A program made the translations under genes and the position numbers. This document shows, in pieces, positions 48,164 to 61,700 of a stretch of 64,000 nt of DNA; the stretch's first letter is position 1, and each line of letters begins with the position of its first letter. The stretch spans positions 1,252,501 through 1,316,500 of the forward strand of contig NC_053042.1 of assembly GCF_003473485.1 (NCBI RefSeq), given 5' to 3'. Under the pieces are notes generated by a model, which searched no databases, was not told the DNA's origin, and worked only from the letters and a program-made list of their open reading frames with translations. This DNA comes from Medicago truncatula (taxonomy: Eukaryota > Streptophyta > Magnoliopsida > Fabales > Fabaceae).

Positions 48164-51100
48164 ATGTGGTTGCAAAAGAATCAATGGGACAGGAAGGATG
48201 GGGTGAATGGAATAGTGGCAGTGGCAATAGACACAGATAAAGGAAGCCAAAATGCACTCAAATGGGCCGTTGACCATCTCACCACAAAAGGTTCAACTAT
48301 TGTTCTCATCCATGTCAAGGTTAAACAAGCACCACCATCTTCTAATTCAACCCCAAGTGAGTAATATTGCTATTATTACACCTTATTTATTGTTTTTTTT
48401 TAACCATTCGGTTATCAGAGGAATGAGAATTTTGGTCATTTAAAATTTGGCCGGGAGATAGGTAAAATTTAGCATAGAATTGTTTTAGGCATTTAGATTC
48501 TCTTGAATGATTCGTCTTTGACTGGAGTTCATAAATCACTTGATTTCTTTTTTTACCATGTGTAACTAGCATTATTATTATTGTTGTTATTGTTATTAGT
48601 AATAATCAGGCCCGGCCTTGGGGTGCGCAAGCAGCACAACCAAGCCGGGCTTCTAAAAGTTATGGGCCTCAAAAAAACAATTAAGTCTAATATCCACACC
48701 TCACTTAAATAAAAATATATATATGTTTTTTCTTTTTCTTTTTTCTGTACACGTTTGAGTTTTTTCTAGACTCTAATTCTCCTTTCTAGACATAAATCTG
48801 ATGCTATGAAACCACCCCCAATTTGTAAAATTAGTCAATTTGAAAAGCTATTTCATTAAAAGAATCACAACAATCATTTTTTTCCGCATATACATTCGTT
48901 TTCTCCTTTCCCACAACGGAGGAGTGACAAATCCAAACGACACCGTTCCGTAAATTTCACCTTTCTTTCACTTATTAATTTTTTTATTTCGTTTCATGTT
49001 TAGAAGTTCTATTGATTCTGATTTTTTAATAAAAGCTTAACTACACAAAAATTCCGTTATTATTTTACCGTAGGCCTATTTTTAAATGAGAGTTGAGCCT
49101 TAGAAGTAATAATAGTAATAAAATTGGAGCATGCATTTCTTCAAAATAAATTAGGAGCATGTATGACTCTTTTGAATCATTTATGCAATTCTAACAAGAA
49201 AAATGGAAATGTCACAAAGCTGGAAAAATAGGGAACATTTGTTGGCGTATCTAGAATACATATATAGATACAAACAAATTAATTTGATGGGTATACACTA
49301 AGAATGAATATATAAAACTAACATGATAAAAACATGTATCTTAATCAGAAGATGAAATTGGTGTTTAGGAAAATAAAATGCATAGTTTTGACTTTTGAAA
49401 TACAAAGTATTATTATGATTTACAAAGTGGAGAATGCTATATCTCTAGAAAAATAACATCAAGAATTCTTCAAGAATAAAGAGCAACCAATCTCAATGCA
49501 CTATTTGCCACAATTCAAGAAGGTGTGGCTGAAAAATAGGAAGTGAATAAATAAATCGTGCAATTAAAACTTGTCAACTGTGTCTTGAAAAATTTTTGAT
49601 GCTATTTTTCTAGAGAAATAGTAGTTTCCTTACAAAGTATCTATGAAGTGTTACAACATGGTAAAGTTACTGATTTGAAGTGCCTTTGTCTTGATGCAGG
49701 GGCAGGGATGAATAGCATTCTTGAGCAGGGTTCAGTGGTGGGCAAAGAACCTGATGAACAAACCAAAGAAATTTTCCGTCCATATCGTGTCTTTTGTGCG
49801 CGAAAAGATGTAAGTTTCACTTTTTTCCCAGGATAGAAAACAAGAGGAAAAAAATTACAAAAAATACTTGCAAAAAAGTTTTATAATTTGGCAATGATTT
49901 ATTTTCTATTTTTTCTGTTTTTATTTATTTGATAGGTACACTGCAAGGACGTTGTAGTAGAACATGGAGATGTATGCAAAGCTTTAATTGAATATACTTC
50001 TCAATCAGCAATTGAGCATTTGGTTCTAGGCTGTTCCAACAAAAATGGTTTTCTCAAGTATTCTTCTATCTCATACATTTCCAACTAAAATTTATGTTTG
50101 AGGCAGCCACACATTATGAAGATTTGTCAAATATCAGCTATAGTGGTGTTATAGTGCTATAGCAGAGCAGAATTTTAACAAACCGCTATTGTTCTATTAT
50201 ACGATAATTAGTATTAAATAATAGTTATAGCTGCATTGTTGCGTAACGAAATTTAAATAAACCACTATTTACTGGTGATCCGCGGTTGACAATATTGATA
50301 TTACGTGTTTTGGAGTATATTATATTACAAAGCAAAATTAGTTTATAGAATTTATATATTATATATATATCTAAATGTACATATTTAACTTACAAAGTTA
50401 AGTTTCTGGTATCAGAAGGTTCAAGGTGGTAGATATTCCAGCAACAATATCAAAAGGGGCACCAGATTTTTGTACAGTATATGTTGTTGGTAAAGGAAAA
50501 ATTCAATCAATGCGATCAGCTTCTCGTGCTGCTCCTTCATTTTCACCTCTACAATCCCAACTTAGTCATTCTAGTCCAAAGTCAGAACAACCAGAACCTC
50601 GTGTGCCAGTCGTAACTAAAGGTTAGATTTAATCTCTTCAGTAATCATGTACTTTTTTTTTTTACATATTTGTACATATATTTTTATTATGTTTCTCATT
50701 GAGAAATGTGTTTATATTAGCACCTGAGAGGAAGTCATTTGAAGGGCAAACACGTAGATCACAAGATGGGATGGAATCATTCAGGTTTGTCGCTTTATTA
50801 CTAAGTCTTATCCAAATCAGAGAAATGATTTTTGAACATCGAAACTTTGATGTCAAATATAGTATTTCTTATTTGTGTATTTTTTTAAATGTGTGATGTC
50901 ACATATGGTGTTATATTTTGACGGTATATTTAAAATGGTATTGTGACAGGTCACCATTCACTAGGAGACGTCCAAATGATAGGTCATATGGAGAACTTTC
51001 TATGCCAGAAGGTGACATATCTTTTGTAAGCTCAGGAGGAAGGCCAAGTACGGATCGTTTATTCCCTTCTGTATATAACCACAACTGCAATCCAGATCAG

Positions 51101-54100
51101 TCAAGCTTTTCCAACCCTAGGCTATCATATAGTTCTGATACTGATGGAAACTATAGCTTTGAGTCAAACAATTATGGAAGAAGGTCTATTGATATTGGCA
51201 CTCCTGATCACTCATCTTTCTCATTTGATAGTGATGGATTTTCTTCTTCTGCATCAAATGTGGTAAGAACAAGCAAGTAATTTGCACTTTTATTTCCAGC
51301 TCAATAATTGCATTAATTAGAAGAATTATCTTATTAAAAAAGGTTGGAAAAATATTTCACAACTTTAGATGCATTTTTTCATGAAATGCTATTTTTTTAA
51401 ATGGTTTCCTTAAAGATGAAGAAATCAGTAAGTTATTGTTGTGACTACATATTAAGTGACATTTAGCTAACACGGTTACATTATATAGATTCAGAGAAAT
51501 GCTGACAAGACACTCTACTTGACACACTCTTTCGTGCCACTTTTATTATTGGTCTATTGTTTGAAATAACAATAAACTCCTCGAAAAGTGATTAAATTGA
51601 TTTTTTGATGAAAAAAATATAGTTAATTTTAAAGAGTGTGTATTCCTAGCTACGTAGAACTGACCCTTCACATTGAAGGTGTATCCAGTGTCCGACACAC
51701 AAAATGACACTGGTTTCAATGAGTTAGTATTGAGTTTGATGTCCGATCTATGTCAGTGGTTCATAGATTACTGATATTTTCTCATAGTTTTGGCCAATGA
51801 TAAATGGTTGACTATTGTTCCTGTCTTATGTTAACCATATATATTTGTATCATCAAATTATTGTTCCTGATTGTAACTAACTTGTGCTGCAAGTATAGGA
51901 TGATGTGGAGGCTGAAATGAGAAGACTGAAGTTGGAGCTAAAGCAAACAATGGAAATGTACAGTACAGCCTGTAAAGAAGCACTCACGGCACAGCAGAAG
52001 GTATGAAAAATTGGTACCTTATGGTTGATGATTGTTGCTTTAAATTGAAGGACTATGTGTTATTGATGTTTCTTAATTGGTGATGATTACTGTAAATTCT
52101 GAAATTCTTATATGCTGTTTTGGTCTGTTAATTGATTAAAGAGAATAAGATAATCGATTAGATGATAATTCATCAATTATAATAAAGTGCATGAATTTTT
52201 GTTTTTAACATGAAATTATTATGCATCATAGGCTGTAGAACTCCAAAGATGGAAATTAGAAGAAGAGAGGAGATTGGAGGAGGCAAGAATGGCTGAAGAA
52301 TCTGCATTGGCTGTAGCAGAAATGGAAAAGGCAAAATCAAAAGCAGCAATTGAAGCTGCTGAAGCACAAAGGAGGATAGCAGAACTTGAAGCACAAAAGA
52401 GAATTAGTGCAGAAATGAAAGCTCTAAGAGAATCAGAAGAGAAAAGAAAAGTAGTTGATTCTTGGACAAACCAAGATGTGAGGTATAGAAGGTATGCAAT
52501 TGAGGAGATTGAAGCTGCGACGAGTTTCTTCACTGACTCGCTTAAGATTGGAGAAGGTGGTTATGGTCCCGTTTATAAATGTCTTCTAGACCATACTCCT
52601 GTCGCAGTTAAAGTTCTCCGTCCTGATGCACAACAAGGAAGGTCCCAGTTTCAACGAGAGGTAAGCATATGATAAAAACTCTCTAACCATATATGCGACA
52701 CCACCTCATCAATTTTGTGTTCAACATAAACTCTCTAAAAGTTAGATAGAGCATCTAAAATAAATAATAGTAGACTGTAGTATTTAAACACAAGTTGTAA
52801 TGTAACTCTAAGCTTGACTAATAGAAAATCACTGCAATCACTCTGCAGTTAGAGACTAGGCACAATAGGCCGAACTCAAATCTTGTGTTCTCTGTTTGCG
52901 TTCTTCGTATCTGTTTATTTTTGTTCTAACACATCCTCACTTGTAAACTTTAGAGGTTTTCTAACTTTTGTTATTACAATAACTTGAACTGCAATTTGAA
53001 ATCATACTTGTATTGCAGGTTGAGGTATTAAGTTGCATAAGGCATCCAAACATGGTTCTCCTCCTAGGAGCCTGTCCGGAATACGGCTGCCTTGTTTATG
53101 AGCACATGGCGAACGGAAGTTTGGATGATTGTCTCTTTTGTAGGGGAAACACTCACCCACTACCTTGGCAGCTAAGGTTCAAAATTGCAGCTGAAATAGG
53201 CACAGGCTTACTCTTCCTCCACCAAACAAAACCTGAGCCACTAGTACATAGAGACCTTAAACCAGCAAACATCTTGCTTGACCGCAACTACGTCGCAAAG
53301 ATTAGTGATGTTGGTTTGGCAAGACTAGTACCGCCATCAGTAGCAGACAATGTGACACAATATCGAATGACATCGGCTGCCGGAACATTCTGTTACATAG
53401 ATCCTGAGTACCAACAGACAGGAATGTTGGGAGTGAAATCTGATATTTACTCACTTGGGATAATTTTCTTGCAAATTTTGACAGCAAGACCACCAATGGG
53501 ATTGACACATCATGTTGGTAGAGCTATTGAGAAGGGAACATTTAGTGAGATGTTGGATCCAAGACTGACAGATTGGCCAGTTGAAGAGGCTATGGGGTTT
53601 GCTCAGATGGCTATAAGGTGTGCTGAGTTAAGGAGGAAAGATAGACCTGATCTTGGTAAAGAGATTATGCCTGAACTTAATAGGTTAAGAGAACTTGCTG
53701 AAAATAATGATCACCATTATATGTTTAGTGGATTTACAAGTCCTTCTACTCAGAGCCAAGTCTCTCTTCAGATGGTATGTTTCTTTCTCTACTTATTCAT
53801 TCTTGCATTGCATAACCACTGTTTCAGATGACATAGATAATATCAAAAAAACTTCAATAAAGACTTTCTTGTCTTATGCAATACTCATTTTCTGGCTAGA
53901 GCAGTATCTATAGATTCAAACAATTGAAAGATTAGGTTACCTGTCGGTAACTTCAAAATATAGAGTAAATGAGAGTTATTGAGGGTTTTTAAAAATTCTC
54001 AAAACTCTTTCCCTTGATAAAGGAATAACTTACTAGAACTCTTTCTCTTCCCTCCATTTCCACCATAGAACCCTCTCCCAAACAAATCTTAATCTATTTT

Positions 54101-54521
54101 TGAGCTTTTAATTATAATGACTACATCGGAGCATGGTTTGGATTCTCTGTAGTCGCGCATTAATAAATATCATTTAATGAAAATTGGATGGCTCATATTT
54201 CAAGATGTATTTTAAATTTGATTCGGTGAAGTTAGAATATGAGTTGTTTGATCTTCAACTAACTATCAAGATCCCTTAACTACATGTTTTCCTAGAAAAT
54301 ACAAACCCTTCTAGCCATGTGTTTATACAAATAAATTATCATGTTTCTTTTTCTTTTTGAGGGAAAATTATCATGTTTCTGTGAACGTTGAAGTTTAAAC
54401 TGTTAATAGTTGGTTTGATTGAGTTTAAACAAATGTAAATGTCATGTTGTTGTAGGATGGATCAAGTTCTTCACTTCCTTATTCAGAGAATAGCACAAGA
54501 AATGTATCAAGCCCTCTTTGA
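48164..54521 (+). CDS. RLCK with N-terminal USP domain (class IX-like)
   Basis: Receptor-like cytoplasmic kinase of the USP/PUB-related group. Ten exons: 48164-48356, 49700-49809, 49936-50057, 50416-50621, 50721-50784, 50950-51262, 51899-52000, 52232-52660, 53019-53774, 54456-54521; 2361 nt, 786 aa, all junctions in frame. USP-like domain residues about 14-163 (GIVAVAIDTDKGSQNALKWA, IEHLVLGCSNKNG, KGAPDFCTVYVVGKGKI). Serine-rich linker to about 336; coiled coil about 337-446. Kinase about 470-740: GEGGYG 477-482, Lys497 in VAVKVL, HRDLKPAN from 590, DVG 610-612 where most kinases have DFG (common in this group), GTFCYIDPEYQQTG. No U-box follows, unlike PUB relatives. Exon 1 donor follows CCCAA. 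Two broken copies lie upstream. Intact by sequence. Confidence 0.92.
48607..49105. mobile_element. Probable hAT element in intron 1 of the USP-kinase gene
   Basis: Begins CAGGCCCGGCCTTGGGG and ends near GTTGAGCCTTAGA. Flanked by GTAATAAT at 48599-48606 and 49106-49113, an 8-bp duplication, though the flank is itself AAT-repetitive, which weakens the case. Inverted ends are weak. Confidence 0.5.
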
Positions 54522-55580
54522 TAGGTCAAGAGAAGATCCATCCAAGTATGAAGTGTAAATATTTAGGTTAATTGATATGTGTGTATTGTAACGTATAGCA
54601 TGCCTTGATTACTCAATTTGTGCATGTAAATTGATTTAATTATTTTTTTAATTCGAATTAGATTGCAAAAGCAATATAGTCTTAGTCTAAGAACATTAAG
54701 TCAAGTTACACCAAAGTCTCTTTAGAGACTGGCTACTTGTATATCTGGGATCGAATCCTAGCCGTGTAACATTGCATGTATTTTAATTTTAATATAATAC
54801 ATATAACAGTCCAAAGTAATCCTTTTGCAAATACCCTAAATCATCATTTTCAAGATTATTCATTATTCAATTTAACCCTCCTAATTTTTGTTTTGATTTT
54901 TTTTTTTTTTTGCAAAGGCAAAAAATACTTGTATTAAAATAATTTCGTTGTTTTCTTATCTTACTTTTGTTTTTATTTAGTCCCCATTAAGTATCAACTC
55001 AACTACCATATAAGCTAACTAGCTAGTAACAGATAATGTGTTGATATAACGTTCATAACATAAGAACTCAATTTGAAATATATAATAAATAAGAGACCAA
55101 AATAAACCATAGGCCTAAAGATGGATGAAAAATAGAAAGAAAAGTACAAGACAAAAGACAAGATAATCTATCTACTTTATTGTGAATTTATGGTGAGTGG
55201 CTTGATCATCCTTACAATATAAATTAAGGATAAAAGAATGTCAACCCTTAGGTCAAACAAATTATTTCAGGGTTTAATAACTTAAGTCAACATTTGGTAC
55301 AACAACAGGACAATTATACTTCTATCAAATAAATCAGATTGGCCAGCCTATATACAAAAAATAACATGGAACAAAATTGATGAACAACTACTGGTATACA
55401 TTGGCTCAATAGAAGAATCTTCATTTGGCTCCATAAAAGAATCTTCCCTCGCTCATCTGGGACTGAGTTGCAACTCCTGGTTGCATAATCTTCGAACTTG
55501 GCTAGTCGCTTATTCAATAAGTTAGTCTTGTTAATCACATGAAAACTCTGAACTCATGCTAATTTATCCAGGTCAAAATC
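54522..55580. other. Convergent 3' region between the RLCK and topoisomerase genes
   Basis: Holds both 3' UTRs. A SINE-like fragment with a B-box-like GGGATCGAATCC lies near 54745-54770. No other gene seen. Confidence 0.45.
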
Positions 55581-55703
55581 TTACAAAGCTTCAACATCTG
55601 CAACTTTAGTCTTAGGGTCTTTGGGCCGACCAACAGTTCTCACTTTATCACCTAATAAAAGTTCAAGGGCCTTTTCGTATGTGATTTCACTTGGCTTCAT
55701 ATC
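55581..55703 (-). other. Topoisomerase terminal exon, copy 1 (distal)
   Basis: Acceptor ATACAG/GATATG; encodes DMKPSEITYEKALELLLGDK, then VRTVGRPKDPKTKVADVEAL and stop TAA. 41 codons including the stop. Its basic end is the most family-like, so I take this as the ancestral exon. Confidence 0.75.
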
Positions 55704-58700
55704 CTGTATACCAAATTAAAGGGAGGGAAGACAAGGAACATACACAGTTAAAACTGATGTAATTAAATTAGAACTAATGCAATATACAAAACAATCATTA
55801 GTAGTCACAACTCACAAACAATGGACACTAGTGTTAAAGCTATATCAAAATAAGTAAAATAATATATTATCAGATGGACGAGTTGATCAAATGAGTTTGT
55901 ATCCCCTCCATTTCCTTTCCCATCCATATAGTCAGGTTTCTTTCACAGATGTCAGCCACATGGCAATGAAGGATTTAAATGGCTCGGATTAAAACTTCGA
56001 AAATTAGCTTTTTTTCTTAAAAAACGCAGAAACAACATTTCATTTAAAACAACGCTAGTGAACTCAGAACCTTATCCACTCTGTCATCTCCACCACGACA
56101 TCTCAGTCACTCCTCTTTGTCTCCCCATGCCATCTCACGGTCGCTTCCGTTTCATTTCACTGCTCGATGATATGCCACCAATGCCTAACTGCTATGTCTC
56201 CTCTGTGTTGCCACTTCATGTTCCTATGAGATCCTTGCATCATTCATGTAATTATTTTGTATAATTCCATTTTCTCTTTTTTCAATTTTAGGATTCAATA
56301 GAACCTGTAATAGTGTCGGCGCCGGAAACTTAGCGACGCAGTGGTCGGCTGTTAGGAAGGTGATGTGGCTGGGAATGGTTGAGTACAAGACATCAACAAG
56401 GGGCTGCTATGGCAGAGATGTAAGTGGCACTGCTTCCACGTTCATAAAAACTGAAAGGGTTTTTCTCTCTCTTAAAACACATGTATTCTCGTTTAAAAAA
56501 AAGCTGAAAATAAACTGATTTCCAAATTTTTTATCTGGGTCATTGAAATCATTAATTGCCGTGTGGCAGACATCTGTTAAAGGAACTTGACTAAATGGAG
56601 GGGATACTGACTTTGATCAAATCTCATCTACTGAGTTGCTCAATTTGATTCTATAGTTGGTCTTTAGTTTAGCTCTGGCACTATGGTTATTCAAATTGAT
56701 ATGGAAAGAAAATTTCATCCACTGTCGAAATTTAGTCAGAATTGAGAATTATTTATAAAATTGTCCTAATACTCACCATCAAAATGTATTAGTTGAAAGA
56801 AAATCACAGGCACATCAAGGCTTTCTTAGTTTTTGAGAACCGACCAACAGTTGTCACATTATCACCTGATAAAAGTTCAAGGGCCTTTTCGAAGGTGATT
56901 TCACTTGGCTTCATACTCTGGATGCCAATTTAGGGGGGGGGGAGTCAAGGAGCATACCCAGTTAAAACTGGTGTAATTAAATTAGAGCTCATACAAATTT
57001 ACAAAACAAACATGGGTAGTCACAAACAAGTAGTGGAAACAAGAGTGTTAAAGCTATATCAAAATAAGTAAAATAATATATTATCAGATGGAAAAGTTGA
57101 TCAAATGAGTTTGTATCCCCTCCATTTCCTTTCTCATCCATATAATCAGGTTTCTTTACAGATGTCAGCCACATGGCAATGAAGGATCTAAATGGCTCAG
57201 ATTAAAACTATGAAAATTAGCTTTTGTTCTTAAAAAAACGCAGAAACACCATTTCATTTAAAACAACACTCGTGAATCAGAACCTTATTGTCACGCCATC
57301 TCCGCCACTTTGTCTCTCTTCATCGTATCCACCACTCTGTCTCTCTTCATCATCTCCGCCAAGACATCTCAGTCTCTCCTCTGTCTCCCCACGCTGTCTC
57401 TCCGCCACGGGATCTCACCATCTCTCCACTACATCTCACCCTTACAGTCTCGCTGCCATTTCACTGCTCGATGATATGCCACCACTGCCTCACCGTTGTG
57501 TCTCCTATGTGCTGCCACTTCATGTTCTTATTTTGTAAAATTTCATTTTCTCCTTTTTCTGTTTTAGGATTCAATAGAACCTGTAATAGTGTCGGCGCCG
57601 GCGACTTAGGCTTTGTTTGGGAGTTTGGAGGGGAGGGGAGAGTTTTGGAAACAAGGAAGGAGCAAATTAAAGAAATAAAGGACACTGAAAGGGGAGGGTT
57701 TTGGGGGTTCATTTTTCTTCAAAATACAAAATCCGCCTCATTTGAGGGCTCTCAAAAACCGTATTGGAGGAGGGTTTTGGGGGGTTTTGGAGGGTTTATA
57801 TGAATTCAAATTCAATCAAGTTGTTATAGTATTCTTAAAATTAAAAATATATTAATCATAAGCATTAATTTATCATTCTCCAAAAAATTACTCTTTTAAA
57901 AAATGTGATAGATTTCTCCATATCCCTCTATTTTTCAACCCCCAAAGCCCTCCCCTCCTTCTCCAAACTCACAAAGCCTTAGCAACGCAGTGGTGGGTTG
58001 TTAGGGTGGTGATGCAGCTGGGGATGGGAGTACAAGACATCAACGAAGGGCTGCTATGGCAGGGGGAAGGGGCACTGCTTCCACGTTCATAGAAAGGGTC
58101 ATTGAAATCTTTAATTGCCAGTGGCAGACATCTATTAAAGGAACTTGACTAAAGGAAGAGAATACTGACTTTGATCAAATCTTATCTACTGAGTTGCTCA
58201 ATTTGATTCTATCGTTGATCTACAGTTTAGCTCTGACACTATGGTTGCTCAAATTGATTTGGAAGGAAAATTTCCATCACTGTCAAAATTGGGAATTATT
58301 TAAAAACTTATCCTCATACTCACCATCAAAATGTATCAGTTGAAAGAAAATCACAGGCACATCAAGCAAGCACTACTTGGCGTTTTTGGGCTTCGCACCA
58401 ACAGTTTTCACATTATCATCTGATAAAAATTCAAGGGCCTTTTCCAAGGTGATTTCACTTGGCTTCATACTCTGGATACCAATTTAAAGGGGGGAAAAGT
58501 CAAGGAACATACCCAGTTAAAACTGGTGTAATTAAATTAGAGCTCGTACATATATACAAAACAAACATTGGTAGTCAAAACTCACAAGTAGTGGACACGA
58601 GTGTTAAAGCTATAACAAAATAAGTAAAATAATATATTATCAGATGGACGAGTTGATCAAATAATTCTGTATCCCCTCCATTTCTTTTCACATCCATTTA

Positions 58701-61700
58701 GTCATGTTCCTTTCATAGACATCAGCCATGTGGCAATGAAGGATTCAAATGGCTCAGATTTGAACATTGAAAATTAGTTTTTTTTTCTTAAAAAAATACA
58801 GAAACACAAATTCACTTAAAACAACACTCATGAACTCAGAAACATATTGTTCCTTTCATTGTGGTTGCAACCACCGCAATGGACTGGAAGGAAATAAAAT
58901 ATTGATAAAAATAATGAAACTACAATAGTACCTTAGGAACAGGAGCAATTGTCTTTCCATGTCTAATGGAATAGCCAAGCTTTGCGACCTTTAATATGAC
59001 AGGTTTTCCATCGTCAGGATGCTTACCCTAAATCCAGAAGAAAACATTTACTAAGTTAGCAATGACTACAGAACACAACACTGGGGAGGATTTACTAACT
59101 TCACTGCGCATAATAATAACTGACTTCACTGTGCAAGCTTAATATTCTTTTTTAAACAGTAATGCTTCAATTGAATGAAGATTTGCCTTGCACTTTTCTT
59201 GTTGAGTTTAATTTACATATACGGTCAATGTATAAAAATTTTACACATGCACCCAATGATGTGTTGCCACGTCAATTAATGAGGTATGACAAGTCATGTG
59301 TTTTTAACGCATTAAATGATGTGACAATACATCATTGGATGCATGTGTAAAACAAAATTACGCCGATAGTGTAAATCAATTAAACACTTTCTTGTTTATA
59401 AGATATTATTACTACACCAAGATTGTCATACAGCACAACCATATGTATAAAACTCAATTATTTCATTATAAACCGGGCTGTCAAAAATTGACATGCGAAA
59501 TCAACACGCAAGGAGCTCAAATGAGAAACGTACCAATGTCACTGGATATTGTAGTAACGCAAGTGCTTCTTCAAGAGTGGTAGAGTCCAAATCCTTAACC
59601 TGAAATAACCCACATTTTATGAGTTACAATATTTTAAAGTCTTAATATTCTGTTGGTAGGCCGCCTATTAGACATATTGTCAGATGCAGGCCCAAATTAA
59701 ATTAGGCCCAATTGTAATTCTTTGTGTATTGTGTATAAATAGAATAGGGATGACTCATAATAGACATTCGGTTGTCATTTGGTGTGGTTTGGGAGAGACT
59801 AGGCTCTCTGATTCCTAGAGGAGTGGTTATTTTAGACAGTTTTTGTATTTGTGTACAGTTTCTGTATTTAATAGCAGTTGTAACTTGTGTAACTGCCATG
59901 TTGGATGTTATAACAGGCTAACAATAAAGTGTGCAGAATTCATATACCCTCTTATTCCCATTTATCTCTTGTATATTCTGCATCTAACATATTCATATTT
60001 CCCTTTTTACCAAATAAGAAGACTAGATACTTGCATCGCAAGTAACTTGTACCTAGATGACCTTTGTAATATCCACAATTATTACAAAATCCTTCATTCA
60101 AGAAAATGTAAACTTCCTATAATACTATTAGAAGACTGCACAATAGGTGGGAATGAAAGAAAAATGGGAGACAAACTTTTCCATGTCTTTGATACAAACT
60201 ATTCACGGCCAAAAAAATTAACTAAACTGCCTGAAAGAGGTTGAAAATGCTAGTAAGGCGTACATAAGGAACAGATGTTCTTTTAGGTGTGTATTCCTTC
60301 CCGTCTTCTCCGAGTTGAACATAGATTCCATAAGGACCATTTTTCAAAAGAACCTGAGGGAAAAGAAATACCATTATACACAATATTTAGCAGTTCAAAC
60401 AAGTCAATTACACCAGTCCATTAAAACACACGAAAGGGCCAAGGTTACCTTTTCATTTGAACTATTTAAACCTAGGACTTTTGGTTCCTCTATCATAGTG
60501 CTGTTTGGCTGAGGTGTATCATCCTCCTCCTCATCACCAGATAATAATCTTTTAGCAATGTACCTGTTTTCAGAAATCACAAGTACCACTCATAAATTTA
60601 TAATTTCCAACGATGAAGTGTTTCGCAAGGGGAGTTCCTAAAAAGTTTAAAAATTAGCAGGTGTACAAATTAATGTCTTTTTTTAGGAACGATTAGTTCC
60701 TAAAATGTCCACATGAGCTTGATTTGATTGGATGCATGTGTAAAAAAAGTTTACACTGTAAGTGTATACAAATTAAATCCTTTTGTGAATCATGTCTAAT
60801 GGCAAACCATTTAAAACTAAACCCTTTTAAAAGTTTACTTCTGTTGAATTATTCTCCATCTAATCAACACTCCTTAACAGGAAATCCAGAGGTCTTCTCC
60901 GTTCTCAACATAAACCCAGACCACAGGTGAGATACCTTCATCGAATTGAATGAGTGATTTGATGAGCAAAAGTAGCTACTGCAGGAAAAAAACTGTTTTC
61001 ACTGGATTTTAGGTAGGATTTATAATCAATGTTACAATACTCAGTTACAATCCTGCAGCCCCTCCTGATTCTACATAGGATCTCGAGTTTAAAAACATTT
61101 TCTATGATAGACCCAAAATAGTTTAATCGTATTAATTATGGTATGGTTTGGCTTCCAATTTTCACACAACTTAAAACTAGAATTAATATTTTTCTCAACC
61201 TTACATTTTCATATACCCTTGCTTCTACTAAAATGAAAAGCTCATGCTACTGGCTCCTTTTTGACAATTTGAAGTCAACTGATAAATTGCACATGGACCT
61301 CATTATTTATTTGTATCATAGATTCATAAGAATCAAACTATACAATAGCTAAGGTTTCTTTGCATTGATGAGAAAACATAACTAACCACCATTCTTCCAA
61401 ATGTGTAAAGTAGCATACAAGTACACCCAGTGACGGATCCAGGATTTTTGAATAGTGGGGGCACTATATATAAAAATCTGTAGCATTAATAATTGTCATC
61501 TACAATTATTCATATTATGGAAACTTTGAATGATATGTCTCTATAAAAATAACTAAACAATCATTTAACCAGTCATCCCCTACTTGATTTCGCATCTAAT
61601 TCTTAATAATAGTTTGAGATATATGACGACAAGTGTGGGCCAAGATAGAAATGATTTGTGATAAGTGTGATTCATGTGATCAAATGTCAACTATTAATAC

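Larger units (their letters stand above)
55704..58850 (-). repeat. Tandem triplication, period about 1.2 kb
   Basis: Three units each carry a terminal exon plus downstream intron-like DNA with shared words (ATCAGATGGACGAGTTGATC at 55869 and 58641, a variant at 57084; GTGTCGGCGCCGG at about 56313 and 57590). Exon starts are 1214 and 1554 bp apart. The second interval contains a 370-bp MITE plus a 3-bp duplication; without it the spacing is about 1181 bp, confirming one period. The third unit is incomplete at its right edge. Confidence 0.8.

Noticed and set aside
57224..57803. Overlapping frames rich in Ser/Pro/His
   Set aside because: They lie in the tandemly duplicated intron of the topoisomerase and in a MITE, are not conserved between units, and match nothing recognisable.
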